Assembly: GCF_005893125.1 (NCBI RefSeq)
Contig: NZ_VCJS01000094.1
Coordinates: forward strand, 1-47,700
Direction: 5' to 3'
Source: Nonomuraea basaltis
Lineage (GTDB): Bacteria; Actinomycetota; Actinomycetes; Streptosporangiales; Streptosporangiaceae
DNA: 47,700 nt
How positions within the stretch are numbered: the stretch's first letter is position 1; each line of letters opens with the position of its first letter. The notes under the pieces are model-generated. The model was not told the origin of the DNA, made no database searches, and was given only the letters and a program-made list of their open reading frames with translations. Below are positions 31,949 through 39,979 of this stretch, piece by piece. A program made the translations under genes and the position numbers.

Positions 31949-32913
31949 TGCGCGCCGTACAGATCGAGACCTGCGGCCGGCCACCCCGGGCGGCCGACCT
32001 GGCGGCGCCCGAGCCCGGGCCGGGGGAGCGGCTGGTGCGGGTGCTCGCCGCGCCCATCACCCCGCTCGACCTGCTGTGCGCGGGCGGCGCCTCCTATTTC
32101 GGGACCCCGGCCACCCCGTACGTTCCCGGCGTTCAGGGTGTGGGGACGCTCGGCGACGGGACGCTCGTGTGGTTCGCCACGGCCGCGGGGATGGCTCCGG
32201 GCGACGGCAGCATGGCGGAGCTGGCCTCCGTACCCGCCGACGACCTCGTGGAACTGCCTGCCGGAGCCGACCCGGTCGCCGTCGCCGCGCTGGGGCTGTC
32301 CGCCGTCGCCGCCCACATGGCGCTGACCTGGCGCGGCGAGCTCGCCGCTGGTGAGCAGGTGCTGGTGCTGGGCGCCGGGGGCGTCGTCGGGCAGGCCGCC
32401 GTCCAGCTCGCCCGCGTCGCGGGAGCGCGGCGGGTCGTCGCGGCGGCCCGCTCCGCCGCCGGGCGGGAACGGGCGAAGCAGGCGGGCGCGGACGCCGTGG
32501 TCGCGCTCGACACGGACGACGTGGCGGAGCTGGCCGCCCGGTTGGCTGCTGCCTGCGACGGACCTGTGGACCTGGTGCTCGACCCGCTCTTCGGTGCTCC
32601 CGCCGCCGCGGCCGCTCGCACCCTGCGGCCATCCGGGCGGCTCGTCAACCTAGGTAGCTCGGCGGGGGAGACGTGCCCGCTTGACTCCTCGACCCTGCGC
32701 AGCCGGTCGCTGCGGGTGCTCGGCTACACGAACAACGAGCTGACCAAGGAGCAGCGCGCCATGGCCGTCGGAAGGGTCGCGGAACTGGCGGCGCTCGGCC
32801 GACTCGCCGTGGCCTGTGAGACGGTGCCGCTCGATGAGATCGCAACGGCCTGGCACCGCCAATCCACCGGCGCCACGTCGGGCCGCCTCGTCCTGACACC
32901 ACAACCGCCCTGA
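31948..32913 (+). CDS. Quinone oxidoreductase-like protein (MDR family)
   Basis: The 321-residue protein starts at ATG 31948, overlapping the LigA stop. The N-terminal GroES-like domain (PGERLVRVLAAPITPLDLL, YVPGVQGVGTLGDG) is followed by a Rossmann domain with VLVLGAGGVVGQAAVQLARVA. No zinc ligands are obvious. A zinc-independent NADP-linked reductase is the best description. In the operon it could reduce an unsaturated ring-cleavage product or quinone-type intermediate, taking the place of the LigC dehydrogenase, but this is inference. The coding region is complete, and it converges on the IclR gene with a 43-base gap. Confidence 0.87.
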   Translation: MRAVQIETCGRPPRAADLAAPEPGPGERLVRVLAAPITPLDLLCAGGASYFGTPATPYVPGVQGVGTLGDGTLVWFATAAGMAPGDGSMAELASVPADDLVELPAGADPVAVAALGLSAVAAHMALTWRGELAAGEQVLVLGAGGVVGQAAVQLARVAGARRVVAAARSAAGRERAKQAGADAVVALDTDDVAELAARLAAACDGPVDLVLDPLFGAPAAAAARTLRPSGRLVNLGSSAGETCPLDSSTLRSRSLRVLGYTNNELTKEQRAMAVGRVAELAALGRLAVACETVPLDEIATAWHRQSTGATSGRLVLTPQPP

Positions 32914-32956
32914 CCCCGCGCCGCCCGCGTCGGCCGGTGGTGCGGGGCGGTGGTGG

Positions 32957-33760
32957 TCAGGAGGTCAGGGTGACCTGGGGGACCGATTCGTACAGGGCCC
33001 AGTCGGCGCTGATGGCGCTTGCTGTCCTGAGGAGGAGCGGTAGATGCTCCTCGGCCAGGCGTTCCACCGAGGTCTCCGCCGCATGTGCGTTGACGTTGAT
33101 CGCGGCGATGACGTTGCCGAGCCCGTCCCGGAGCGGTGCGGCCACGCTGCGGATCCCGAGCGCGAGCTCCTCGTCCGTCAACGCCCACCCCTTCGCCCGG
33201 ACCTCGCGCAGCGCCGCCTCGCGCTCGGCCAGGTCCGGGCGCCAGCGCGGCTCGACGCCGGAGCGGCTCGGCTCCGCGAGGACGCGGTCGACCTGGGCGG
33301 GCGGCAGCGCGGCCAGCAGCACCTTGCCCAGGGATGTCTGCAGGGCCGGGAACCGGGTCCCGATCTGCACCGACAGGGTGACGATCTTGGGGACGGCGGC
33401 GCGGGCGACGTACACGATGTCGGACCCGTCGAGCTGAGCGATGGACGACGACTCGTGGGTCTGCGCCACCAGCCGTTCCATGTGCGGCCGGGCCACCTCC
33501 CACAGCCCCATCGACCGCACGTACGACATCCCCAGCTCCAGCACCCGCGGCGTGAGCGCGTAGCCACCGTGCTCGCTCCTGGCGTAGCCCAGCTCCTGGA
33601 GGGTCAGCAGGATGCGGCGAGCGGTGGGCCGGGCCAGGCCCGCGGCGGTCGCCACCTCGGTCAGCGACATGACGGGCCGGCCCGGCTGGAACACCCTGAT
33701 GACATCGAGGCCGCGGGCCAGCGCCTCGATGAAATCGGGGCCGGTGTCAGCACGTGCCAT
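32957..33760 (-). CDS. IclR family transcriptional regulator
   Basis: The 267-residue protein has an N-terminal winged helix (ALARGLDVIRVF, MSLTEVATAAGLARPTARRILLTLQELGY) and a C-terminal IclR effector domain (VYVARAAVPKIVTLSVQIGTRFPAL, TSLGKVLLAAL, LGIRSVAAPLRDGLGNVIAAINVNA). This form is close to PcaR/PobR-type regulators of aromatic acid catabolism. A GGGAGG ribosome binding site precedes ATG 33760. It sits at the end of the ring-cleavage operon in convergent orientation. Palindromic sites upstream of it and in the operon promoter share TTGTCCGC, which supports autoregulation and operon control. Confidence 0.93.
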   Translation of the reverse strand: MARADTGPDFIEALARGLDVIRVFQPGRPVMSLTEVATAAGLARPTARRILLTLQELGYARSEHGGYALTPRVLELGMSYVRSMGLWEVARPHMERLVAQTHESSSIAQLDGSDIVYVARAAVPKIVTLSVQIGTRFPALQTSLGKVLLAALPPAQVDRVLAEPSRSGVEPRWRPDLAEREAALREVRAKGWALTDEELALGIRSVAAPLRDGLGNVIAAINVNAHAAETSVERLAEEHLPLLLRTASAISADWALYESVPQVTLTS

Positions 33761-33807
33761 GGAACGCCTCCCTGCTCGGATTCCGCCGATCCGACTCTAG
33801 ACCGTGA

Positions 33808-33821
33808 TGGTCTGTTGTCCG
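33808..33821. promoter_or_regulatory. Operator-like site upstream of the IclR gene
   Basis: TGGTCTGTTGTCCG shares the right arm TTGTCCG and matches the 28502 palindrome in 10 of 14 positions. A separate AGACC-GTGAT-GGTCT inverted repeat overlaps it at 33799-33813. It lies 48 bases upstream of the IclR start. Confidence 0.45.
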
Positions 33822-33926
33822 CACAGCGGCGGGCGGGGCGAGCATAGTGGTACCCGGCCCCAACCGCGGATACGGGGAGGCGGAGAGGCTCCGATGTTAC
33901 GGTGGCGTTTCCGTCCGGTCGTTACG

Positions 33927-33940
33927 CGGACGACTGTCCG
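33927..33940. promoter_or_regulatory. CGGAC-N4-GTCCG palindrome in the gap upstream of the IclR gene
   Basis: CGGACGACTGTCCG has perfect outer arms CGGAC/GTCCG with the same 14-base length as the site at 28502. It is 41 bases before the end of the convergent-side small secreted gene and 167 bases from the IclR start, so it could be an auxiliary site. Confidence 0.35.
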
Positions 33941-33980
33941 ATGGCTGCGCGCCCCGCCGGATGCGCGCAGCCGACGGCGG

Positions 33981-34439
33981 TCAGGGCATCTTGTATTCCG
34001 CGGCCTTGCCGCAGTAACTGATCCCGATCGGTGTGGCACTGAACCGGCACACCTGTACGACGACGCGATCGATGGCGGTGACCCCCGCCGGATCCGACAG
34101 CGCGAAGGAGAGCGAGATCCGCTGGTCGTCGGCCTTGACGGCCTCGGAGTCGACGAGGGTGTCGCCGTTGTAGGCGCTGAAGGTGGCCCTGGAGAGCATC
34201 CCGTCCGGGGCGCAGGGCGCGTTGACGGGGTCATCGGCCAGGTAGCCGTCGACCCTCACGGTCGGCCTGACGACAGGCCCCGTCACCCAGTCCAGGGTGC
34301 CCTCCGCGGCCCCGCGCCGGCAGGAATCCCCCGAGTCGGCGTAGAACTTCACCACCGCCTGGGCCGCCACCGCGGGCTGGGCCGTGAGCAGGCCGGCGGC
34401 GACCATGACGCCCAACGCCGGCCAGGCACGTAAACGCAT
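33981..34439 (-). CDS. Small secreted protein with four cysteines, function unknown
   Basis: From ATG 34439 (AGGAAGG ribosome binding site) the protein has 152 residues. The signal peptide is MRLRAWPALGVMVAAGLLTA with cleavage after AVAA. The mature part has Cys residues in GDSCRRGA, NAPCAPDG, VVQVCRF and ISYCGKAAEYKMP, suggesting two disulfide bonds, and alternating hydrophobic stretches typical of a beta-sandwich. An upstream in-frame ATG (34526) would put 29 residues before the signal peptide and is rejected. I do not recognise the family. It lies 70 bases downstream of the cholesterol oxidase gene on the same strand and may be cotranscribed. Confidence 0.75.
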   Translation of the reverse strand: MRLRAWPALGVMVAAGLLTAQPAVAAQAVVKFYADSGDSCRRGAAEGTLDWVTGPVVRPTVRVDGYLADDPVNAPCAPDGMLSRATFSAYNGDTLVDSEAVKADDQRISLSFALSDPAGVTAIDRVVVQVCRFSATPIGISYCGKAAEYKMP

Positions 34440-34509
34440 GGCTTCGACCTTCCTGTGATGGTTGATCCGGCCCTTCATCGTGAACGACGGACCGGCGCTG
34501 TGCCAGCCC

Positions 34510-36111
34510 TCACAGGTCGGTTGCAATGATCCTCTCGATGTTGCGTTCGGCGAGCGCCGTGATGGTGACGAACGGGTTGACGGTGGTGTTGCCGGGGATC
34601 AGCGACCCGTCGATGACGTACAGGCCCGGATGGCCGGTCAGGCGGCCGTAGTTGTCGGTGGCCTTGTTCAGGACCGCGCCGCCGAGCGGGTGGTACGTGA
34701 GGTGATCGCCCCAGATCTTGTAGACGCCGAACAGGTCGGTACGGTAGATCGTCCCCTCCTTGGCGTTGATCTTGTCGAAGATCGTCTTGGCCATGTCGAT
34801 GGACGGCTGTTTCCAGGCCGCCTGCCAGTTCAGGTCCACCTTGCCCGCCGCCGCGTTCCAGGAGAACTGGGCCCGGTTCGGGTTCTTCGTGATCGACAGG
34901 TAGAACGACGCGAACGTCTCGATCCCGGTGGGCAGCGGTGCGACCTCGGCGAACGCGCCCCCGGCGGACCAGTTGTCGATGCCGCAGCAGGGGATGGCCG
35001 ACTGGAGGCTGCCGGTCGGGTCCCACATGTGGTTGGCGCGGCCGCACATGACGTTGCCGTTGTCGCCCCAGCCCTTGCCCACCTCGCCGTTCAGGTTCGG
35101 CAGCGCGCCGGTGGCCTTCAGCCTGACCAGCAGCTTGCTGGTGCCGACGCTGCCGGCGGCGAAGAACACCCGGTCCGCGGTCACGGTCTTGGTGGCCGTG
35201 GTGTTCCCGCTGGTGTTGATCTGCTCGATGACCACCGTGTAGCGGCCGCCGGCCGCCGGGGCGACGGAGGTGACCTTGTGCAGCGGCGAGATGGCGACCC
35301 TGCCGGTGGCCTTCGCCTGCGCGAGGTACGTCTTCTGCAGCGACTTCTTGCCGTGGTTGTTGCCGTAGAGGATCTCGCCGGCCAGCGCGGACTTGGTGAC
35401 CGTGCCGGCCTCCTCCTGTTTCATGTAGTCCCAGTCGTACACGTCGGGCACGAACACGAACGGGAAGCCGGAGCGCTGGGCGTGCTTGCGGCCGACGCGG
35501 GCGTACTGGTAGGCGGCGGTGGTCTCGAACCATGCGGGGTCGATGGTGGCCACGCCGAGCCCGGCGTTGGCGCGCGGGTAGAAGACGTTGTACATCTCGT
35601 CGGCGTTGACCGACGGGAGCACGGCGGCGAAGTTCTCCCGCTTGGGGGTGACCGCCATGCCGCCGTTGACCAGCGAGCCGCCGCCGACGCCGCGCCCCTG
35701 ATAGACCGTGATGCCGCCGAACTCCTCGGCGTCCAGGACGCCGGTGTGGCGGGGGATGTCCCGGTCGATCGGGAAGCCGAGGAAATAGTTGAGCGGGGCC
35801 TTGGTCCTCGTGCGCAGCCAGTACGACCGGTAGTCCGGCTCCCGCGTGTTGCAGAAGATCTTGCCGTCGGCGCCCGGGGTGTCCCAGGCCATGCCCATCT
35901 CGATCATGTGGACGTCGACGCCCGCCTGGGCCAGGCGTAACGCGGCGACGGAGCCGCCGTATCCGGTGCCGATCACCAGGGCCGCGACGTGCGCGCCGTC
36001 GGCGATCGGAGCGGCCGCCTGGGCGGCGGTGGCGCGGACGCCGAGGGCCGCGACGCCCAGGGCCGAGCCGGCGCCGGCGATGAATCCACGGCGCGAGAGG
36101 TTGTCGCTCAT
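34510..36111 (-). CDS. choA: Secreted cholesterol oxidase (GMC oxidoreductase)
   Basis: The 533-residue protein has a Tat signal (LSRRGFIAGAGSALG) with cleavage near AQAAAP. The FAD motif is VIGTGYGGSVAALRLAQAG, followed by GRGVGGGSLVNGG. Active-site residues of class I cholesterol oxidases are conserved: Glu389 in FAEVAPLP, His474 in TYHPLGG and Asn512 in TTVNPFVTI. The enzyme oxidises and isomerises 3-beta-hydroxysterols to 3-keto-4-ene steroids with oxygen, outside the cell. Length matches the Streptomyces and Brevibacterium enzymes. Downstream on the strand is a small secreted protein; upstream, 16 bases away, ends a coupled gene pair that may belong to the same transcript. Confidence 0.93.
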   Translation of the reverse strand: MSDNLSRRGFIAGAGSALGVAALGVRATAAQAAAPIADGAHVAALVIGTGYGGSVAALRLAQAGVDVHMIEMGMAWDTPGADGKIFCNTREPDYRSYWLRTRTKAPLNYFLGFPIDRDIPRHTGVLDAEEFGGITVYQGRGVGGGSLVNGGMAVTPKRENFAAVLPSVNADEMYNVFYPRANAGLGVATIDPAWFETTAAYQYARVGRKHAQRSGFPFVFVPDVYDWDYMKQEEAGTVTKSALAGEILYGNNHGKKSLQKTYLAQAKATGRVAISPLHKVTSVAPAAGGRYTVVIEQINTSGNTTATKTVTADRVFFAAGSVGTSKLLVRLKATGALPNLNGEVGKGWGDNGNVMCGRANHMWDPTGSLQSAIPCCGIDNWSAGGAFAEVAPLPTGIETFASFYLSITKNPNRAQFSWNAAAGKVDLNWQAAWKQPSIDMAKTIFDKINAKEGTIYRTDLFGVYKIWGDHLTYHPLGGAVLNKATDNYGRLTGHPGLYVIDGSLIPGNTTVNPFVTITALAERNIERIIATDL

Positions 36112-36127
36112 GGGTGGTTCCTCACTC

Positions 36128-36631
36128 TCATCGACGCTTGCCGGCGGGCGACGGGCCGGAGGGCAGCACGCATACGGTGTCCAGGCCCAGCACGTGGTTG
36201 AGCCGGCCGAACGCCCACCAGGAGCCGATGCTCATGCTCAGCTCCACGATCTCGGCCTGGCTGTAGTGCGCGGTCATCCTCGACCAGAACTCCTGGTCGA
36301 GGCCGTGGTGGTCCAGGGCGTACCGCTCGGCGTACTCGGCGGCCAGGCGGGTGCGGTCGTCGAAGGCGTCGGTGGTCCGCCACTGCGCCACCGCGTCGTC
36401 GAAGCCCTCCTCGACCTTCTGCCCGTCCCGTTCCGTACGCCAGTCGAGGCAGAAGGCGCACCCGTTGAGCTGCGCGATCCGCAGTCGCGCGGCCTCGAAC
36501 TCGCGCAGGCCGAGCGTCGTGTGCGCGTACACCGACAGCGAGAAGTTCGAGGCGGCGACCCCGATGCCGGGGACCATCTCGCCCCACACGTACTCGATCG
36601 CGTCCTTGTCCTCGGGGATGTCGATGATCAC
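36128..36631 (-). CDS. Carboxymuconolactone decarboxylase-fold (AhpD-like) protein
   Basis: The 167-residue protein starts at GTG 36631 (GGAAGGAAG upstream), overlapping the stop of the preceding gene by four bases (GTGA). It has the AhpD-like motif LNGCAFCLDWRTE with a CxxC pair, and LNHVLGLD at the C-terminus. These helical proteins act as decarboxylases or as alkylhydroperoxidase-like thiol reductants; the CxxC suggests the latter. Between a dihydrodipicolinate-reductase-like gene and a cholesterol oxidase gene, which produces hydrogen peroxide, a peroxide-detoxifying or steroid-related role is possible but inferred. Confidence 0.86.
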   Translation of the reverse strand: MIIDIPEDKDAIEYVWGEMVPGIGVAASNFSLSVYAHTTLGLREFEAARLRIAQLNGCAFCLDWRTERDGQKVEEGFDDAVAQWRTTDAFDDRTRLAAEYAERYALDHHGLDQEFWSRMTAHYSQAEIVELSMSIGSWWAFGRLNHVLGLDTVCVLPSGPSPAGKRR

Positions 36632-37710
36632 GGATGCTTCCTTCCGAGTCTGCCGGTCGCGGGGCGCAGCGGTACGTCGAGCGCGTCGTAGAGTCCCGGC
36701 TCCGCGTCCACGAGCCAGTCGATGGCGTTCACCAGCCGGCCGGCGGCGGTGGCGTTCCCGCCCGCGGAGCGGTTGCCCCCTTCGTCGGTGGCCTCGACCG
36801 TGACCTCGATGCGCGGGCGGCCCTCGATGATCACCCGGTGCGCCCCGTCGCCGCCGCCGGGCGGGGACGGCCAGTCCGGCGCGCAGGACGGGTGGATGCG
36901 GGTGACGTGCTCGACGACGATGCGGGGCTCGCCCTCGACGACGCCCTGCACCTCGAACCGCACCGCTCCCTGGGTGCCGGCCTCGAACTCGCCCATCGAC
37001 TCCGTGGCCACCGTCGCGTCGAGCGGGCGGCGGTCGACGGTCTCGCGGATCTCGTCGAGCTCGACCCCGAGTGCCCTGGCCATCAGCCGTACCTGACCAC
37101 CCCACACCATGGACGGGACCGTGGGCGCGATCATCGGCGGCTCGTAGTCCATCGGCTGGCCCATGCCGACCAGGTAGCGGACCGAGTCGGGCTGGTCGTA
37201 CGTGGAATAGTCGAAGATCTCCTGACAGCGGACGACGTCCACGGTGGTGCCGAGGCCGCTGATCAGCAGGGGCAGCACGTCGTTGCCCCAGCCGGGGTCG
37301 ACGCCGGAGACGAACAGCGAGCCGCCGCCGTCCTTGACGGCGGCCAGCACTGCCTCGCGCAACTCGGGCAGGGCGTTGCGCTGGTCGTAGAGGGCGTAGA
37401 GGGAGGGGGTGACGACCACGGCTCCGGCCCGGATCGCCCGGGTGACGTCGGCCAGCGCCTCGTCCGGGCGGATGTCGCCGGAGGCGGCGTAGACGACGGC
37501 GCGGGGTCCGGTGGCCAGGACCGCGTCGATGTCGGTGGTGGCCGCCACCCCGGTCCCGTGGCCGAGACCGCCTAGATCGCCGGCGTCGCGGCCGGTCTTG
37601 CTCGGGTCATGGACGAGTACGGCCGTGAGTTCCAGTGCCGGATGGGCCTCGACGGCGCGGATGGCCGCGCGGCCGATGTTGCCGGTACCCCAGATCACCG
37701 TGGACACCAT
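36628..37710 (-). CDS. Dihydrodipicolinate reductase-like NAD(P)-binding protein
   Basis: The 360-residue protein starts TVIWGTGNIGRAAIRAVEAHP, a Rossmann motif of the DapB N-terminal type, followed by FVSGVDPGWGNDVLPLLISG and CQEIFDYSTYDQPDSVRYLVGMG. It is larger than true DapB (about 250 residues) and lacks the DapB substrate-binding Lys/His motif at the usual place. Mycobacterial and actinomycete relatives are often found near steroid-degradation genes; their reaction is not established, and amine dehydrogenase-like activity has been suggested for some. It is coupled to the AhpD-like gene (GTGA). Confidence 0.85.
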   Translation of the reverse strand: MVSTVIWGTGNIGRAAIRAVEAHPALELTAVLVHDPSKTGRDAGDLGGLGHGTGVAATTDIDAVLATGPRAVVYAASGDIRPDEALADVTRAIRAGAVVVTPSLYALYDQRNALPELREAVLAAVKDGGGSLFVSGVDPGWGNDVLPLLISGLGTTVDVVRCQEIFDYSTYDQPDSVRYLVGMGQPMDYEPPMIAPTVPSMVWGGQVRLMARALGVELDEIRETVDRRPLDATVATESMGEFEAGTQGAVRFEVQGVVEGEPRIVVEHVTRIHPSCAPDWPSPPGGGDGAHRVIIEGRPRIEVTVEATDEGGNRSAGGNATAAGRLVNAIDWLVDAEPGLYDALDVPLRPATGRLGRKHP

Positions 37711-37844
37711 GGGCGGAGCGTAGCAAGCGCTTGGTTAGGTGTATAGATGCGATCACAGGTTGATCGGCGGCATGGTGAGGACGGGAGCTCGGCCGGTAAG
37801 CCGGCGTGCCGGCGGATGTCCGGGCACTCGACCCCGGCGCGTGC

Positions 37845-38438
37845 CTAGGACGTCGGCGACGTCGGCGACGGGCTCGGCGACTCGGTGCCTGCGGGCGGCG
37901 GGCTCGGTGACGGGGTCCCCGCGGGCGAAGGGCTCGGCGGGGCGGTGGGTGAGGGAGCGCCGCCCGGCGAGGGCGTCAGGTTGGCGTAGTGGCCGGTCTT
38001 CGTCTTGACCGGCACGTTCACGCGTACCGGATCGGCGCCGCTGAAGATGAAGGTCATCGGTACCACGCTGCCGCGCAGCCCGCTCATCCCGCTGACCGTG
38101 CCGATGGGCTGCCCGCCGGTGCCGACGGGCTGGTCGGGAGGCAGGGTCACGGGGCCCGCGAGCTGGACCGAGCCGCCCCCTTCCACGGTGATCCGCTCCA
38201 GCCGCACCGGCTGGTGACCACTGTTGATCAGCACCGCGTACAGGACCTGCTGCGGGGCGGGCGAGGCCGGGTCGGTGCCGCTCAGGAGGAAGACGTTGCG
38301 CACGTGCAGGACCCCCCCGACGTTGAGGTTGGCCCCTTCGTTCTGCGGTACGTTGTTCGCGCTGGTGTCGAATCCCGCAACCGCGCAGCCCATGGCGGCC
38401 ATGGCCATGACGATCACGGCAGAGACGATGGGACGCAT
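37845..38438 (-). CDS. Putative lipoprotein, possible PCu(A)C-type copper chaperone domain
   Basis: From ATG 38438 (GGAGG ribosome binding site) the protein has 197 residues. The signal ends in the lipobox AAMGC. The mature domain reads VPQNEGANLNVGGVLHVRNVFLL, QQVLYAVLINSGHQPVRLERI, and MTFIFSGADPVRVNVPV, a beta-sandwich pattern similar to actinobacterial DUF461/PCu(A)C-like lipoproteins, although the typical Met/His metal ligands are not clear. The last 45 residues are a low-complexity Pro/Ser/Thr tail with SPSP repeats, likely a wall-spanning or flexible tail. No operon partner is evident; it is divergent from the MFS transporter gene. Confidence 0.75.
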   Translation of the reverse strand: MRPIVSAVIVMAMAAMGCAVAGFDTSANNVPQNEGANLNVGGVLHVRNVFLLSGTDPASPAPQQVLYAVLINSGHQPVRLERITVEGGGSVQLAGPVTLPPDQPVGTGGQPIGTVSGMSGLRGSVVPMTFIFSGADPVRVNVPVKTKTGHYANLTPSPGGAPSPTAPPSPSPAGTPSPSPPPAGTESPSPSPTSPTS

Positions 38439-38631
38439 CGCTAGGCCCTCCTCCCGGCACCCTCGTGGCCCACCCGCTACCCGCGCACGCCACCCTGAAC
38501 CCAGCCCGTACGGAAGCCGTACCGGACACCGCGAAGACGGACATTCCATTTCGCGCGAAATCTGCCTGGTGACCGCCGGACATACTTCAGGTAGCGTCGC
38601 GGGAAAGCGGGACCTACCGGAGGAGCGGTAG

Positions 38632-39963
38632 ATGGTGGAGGAGCAGGCGCTCGAAGCGACAGGTCAGCAGAAGAGACGACAGCTCGTCCGGGCGGTGATC
38701 GCCTCCGCCGTGGGCACCTCGATCGAATGGTACGACTTCTTCCTTTACGGCTTCGCCGCCAGCACCATCTTCGCGGAGCTGTTCTTCCCGACGAGCGATC
38801 CGACCACGGGCCTCCTGCTCGCGCTCGGCACCTACTTCGGCGGCTTCGCCGCCCGGCCGATCGGCGCGGCGATCTTCGGCCACTACGGCGACCGCATCGG
38901 CCGCAAGGCCACCCTGATCATCACCCTGCTGACCATGGGCATCGCCACCGCCCTCGTCGGCCTGGTGCCCACGTACGAGCAGATCGGCATCTGGGGCGGC
39001 ATCCTGCTCACCCTCCTGCGCCTGCTCCAGGGCATCAGCGTCGGCGGCGAATGGGGCGGATCTGTCCTGCTCGCCACCGAGTGGGGCAAGTCGCGCGGCG
39101 GGCGGCGGGGCTTCCTCGGCAGCTGGCCGCAGTTCGGCGTCCCCGTCGGGCTCGTGCTCGGCTACCTGGCCCTGCAGGTGTTCCAGCCGATCGACCCCTA
39201 CTGGGGCTGGCGCATCCCGTTCCTGCTCAGCATCGTGATGGCCGCCGTCGGCCTCTACATCAGGCTGGGCATCCTGGAGACGCCGGTCTTCACCAAGGTC
39301 CTCGCGGAGAACAGGGTCGAGCGCGTCCCCGTGCGCGAGGTCATCGTCAGGAACTGGCGGGAGATCCTGCTCAGCGCGCTGCTGCGCACCGGGCAGCAGG
39401 CGCCGTTCTACGTCTTCACCGTCTTCATCCTGACGTACGCCACCAAGACCCTGGGCTTCGCGCCGGGCGACGTCTACACGTACGTCATCGTCGCGGGCGT
39501 GGTCTCGCTGTTCACCGTGCCGTTCTGGGGTTACATCTCCGACCTGGTGGGCCGCAGGCGCCTGTACATCGTGGGCGCCGCCGCCATGGTGGTCTGGTCC
39601 TTCATCTACTGGCCGCTGCTGGACACCCGCGTCCCGTCGCTGGTCTTCCTGGCCATCGTGCTGGCCGCGCCGATCCACGACATCCAGTACGGCCCGCAGG
39701 CCACGTTCATCGCCGAGAGCTTCACCGGCCGGCTCCGCTACAGCGGCGCGTCACTCGGCTACCAGCTGGCCTCGCTGACCGCGGGCGGCCCCGCGCCCCT
39801 GATCGCCGTCTGGCTGTACGCGACCTACCAGAGCTCGTTCGCCATCGCGATCTACATGGCGATCTGCTCGCTGATCAGCGTCGCGGCGGCGTTCGCGCTG
39901 AAGGACCGCTCGCAGCACGACTACGCGGTCGAGTACGACGAGCCGCAGCCCACGTCCGGCTGA
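38632..39963 (+). CDS. MHS-family MFS transporter (metabolite:H+ symporter)
   Basis: The 443-residue protein has about 12 membrane helices. The MHS hallmark IASAVGTSIEWYDFFLYGFAA is at the start, then GGFAARPIGAAIFGHYGDRIGRKATL with the MFS loop motif DRIGRK, and GVSVGGEWGGSVLLATEW-like text (QGISVGGEWGGS). Members import organic acids such as shikimate, alpha-ketoglutarate or aromatic acids with protons. The substrate cannot be read from sequence, but nearby aromatic and steroid catabolic genes would fit. The ATG at 38632 follows GGAGGAG at 38620-38626. It converges on the hydrolase gene with a 16-base gap. Confidence 0.93.
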   Translation: MVEEQALEATGQQKRRQLVRAVIASAVGTSIEWYDFFLYGFAASTIFAELFFPTSDPTTGLLLALGTYFGGFAARPIGAAIFGHYGDRIGRKATLIITLLTMGIATALVGLVPTYEQIGIWGGILLTLLRLLQGISVGGEWGGSVLLATEWGKSRGGRRGFLGSWPQFGVPVGLVLGYLALQVFQPIDPYWGWRIPFLLSIVMAAVGLYIRLGILETPVFTKVLAENRVERVPVREVIVRNWREILLSALLRTGQQAPFYVFTVFILTYATKTLGFAPGDVYTYVIVAGVVSLFTVPFWGYISDLVGRRRLYIVGAAAMVVWSFIYWPLLDTRVPSLVFLAIVLAAPIHDIQYGPQATFIAESFTGRLRYSGASLGYQLASLTAGGPAPLIAVWLYATYQSSFAIAIYMAICSLISVAAAFALKDRSQHDYAVEYDEPQPTSG

Positions 39964-39979
39964 GCCGGCCACGCAAGCG

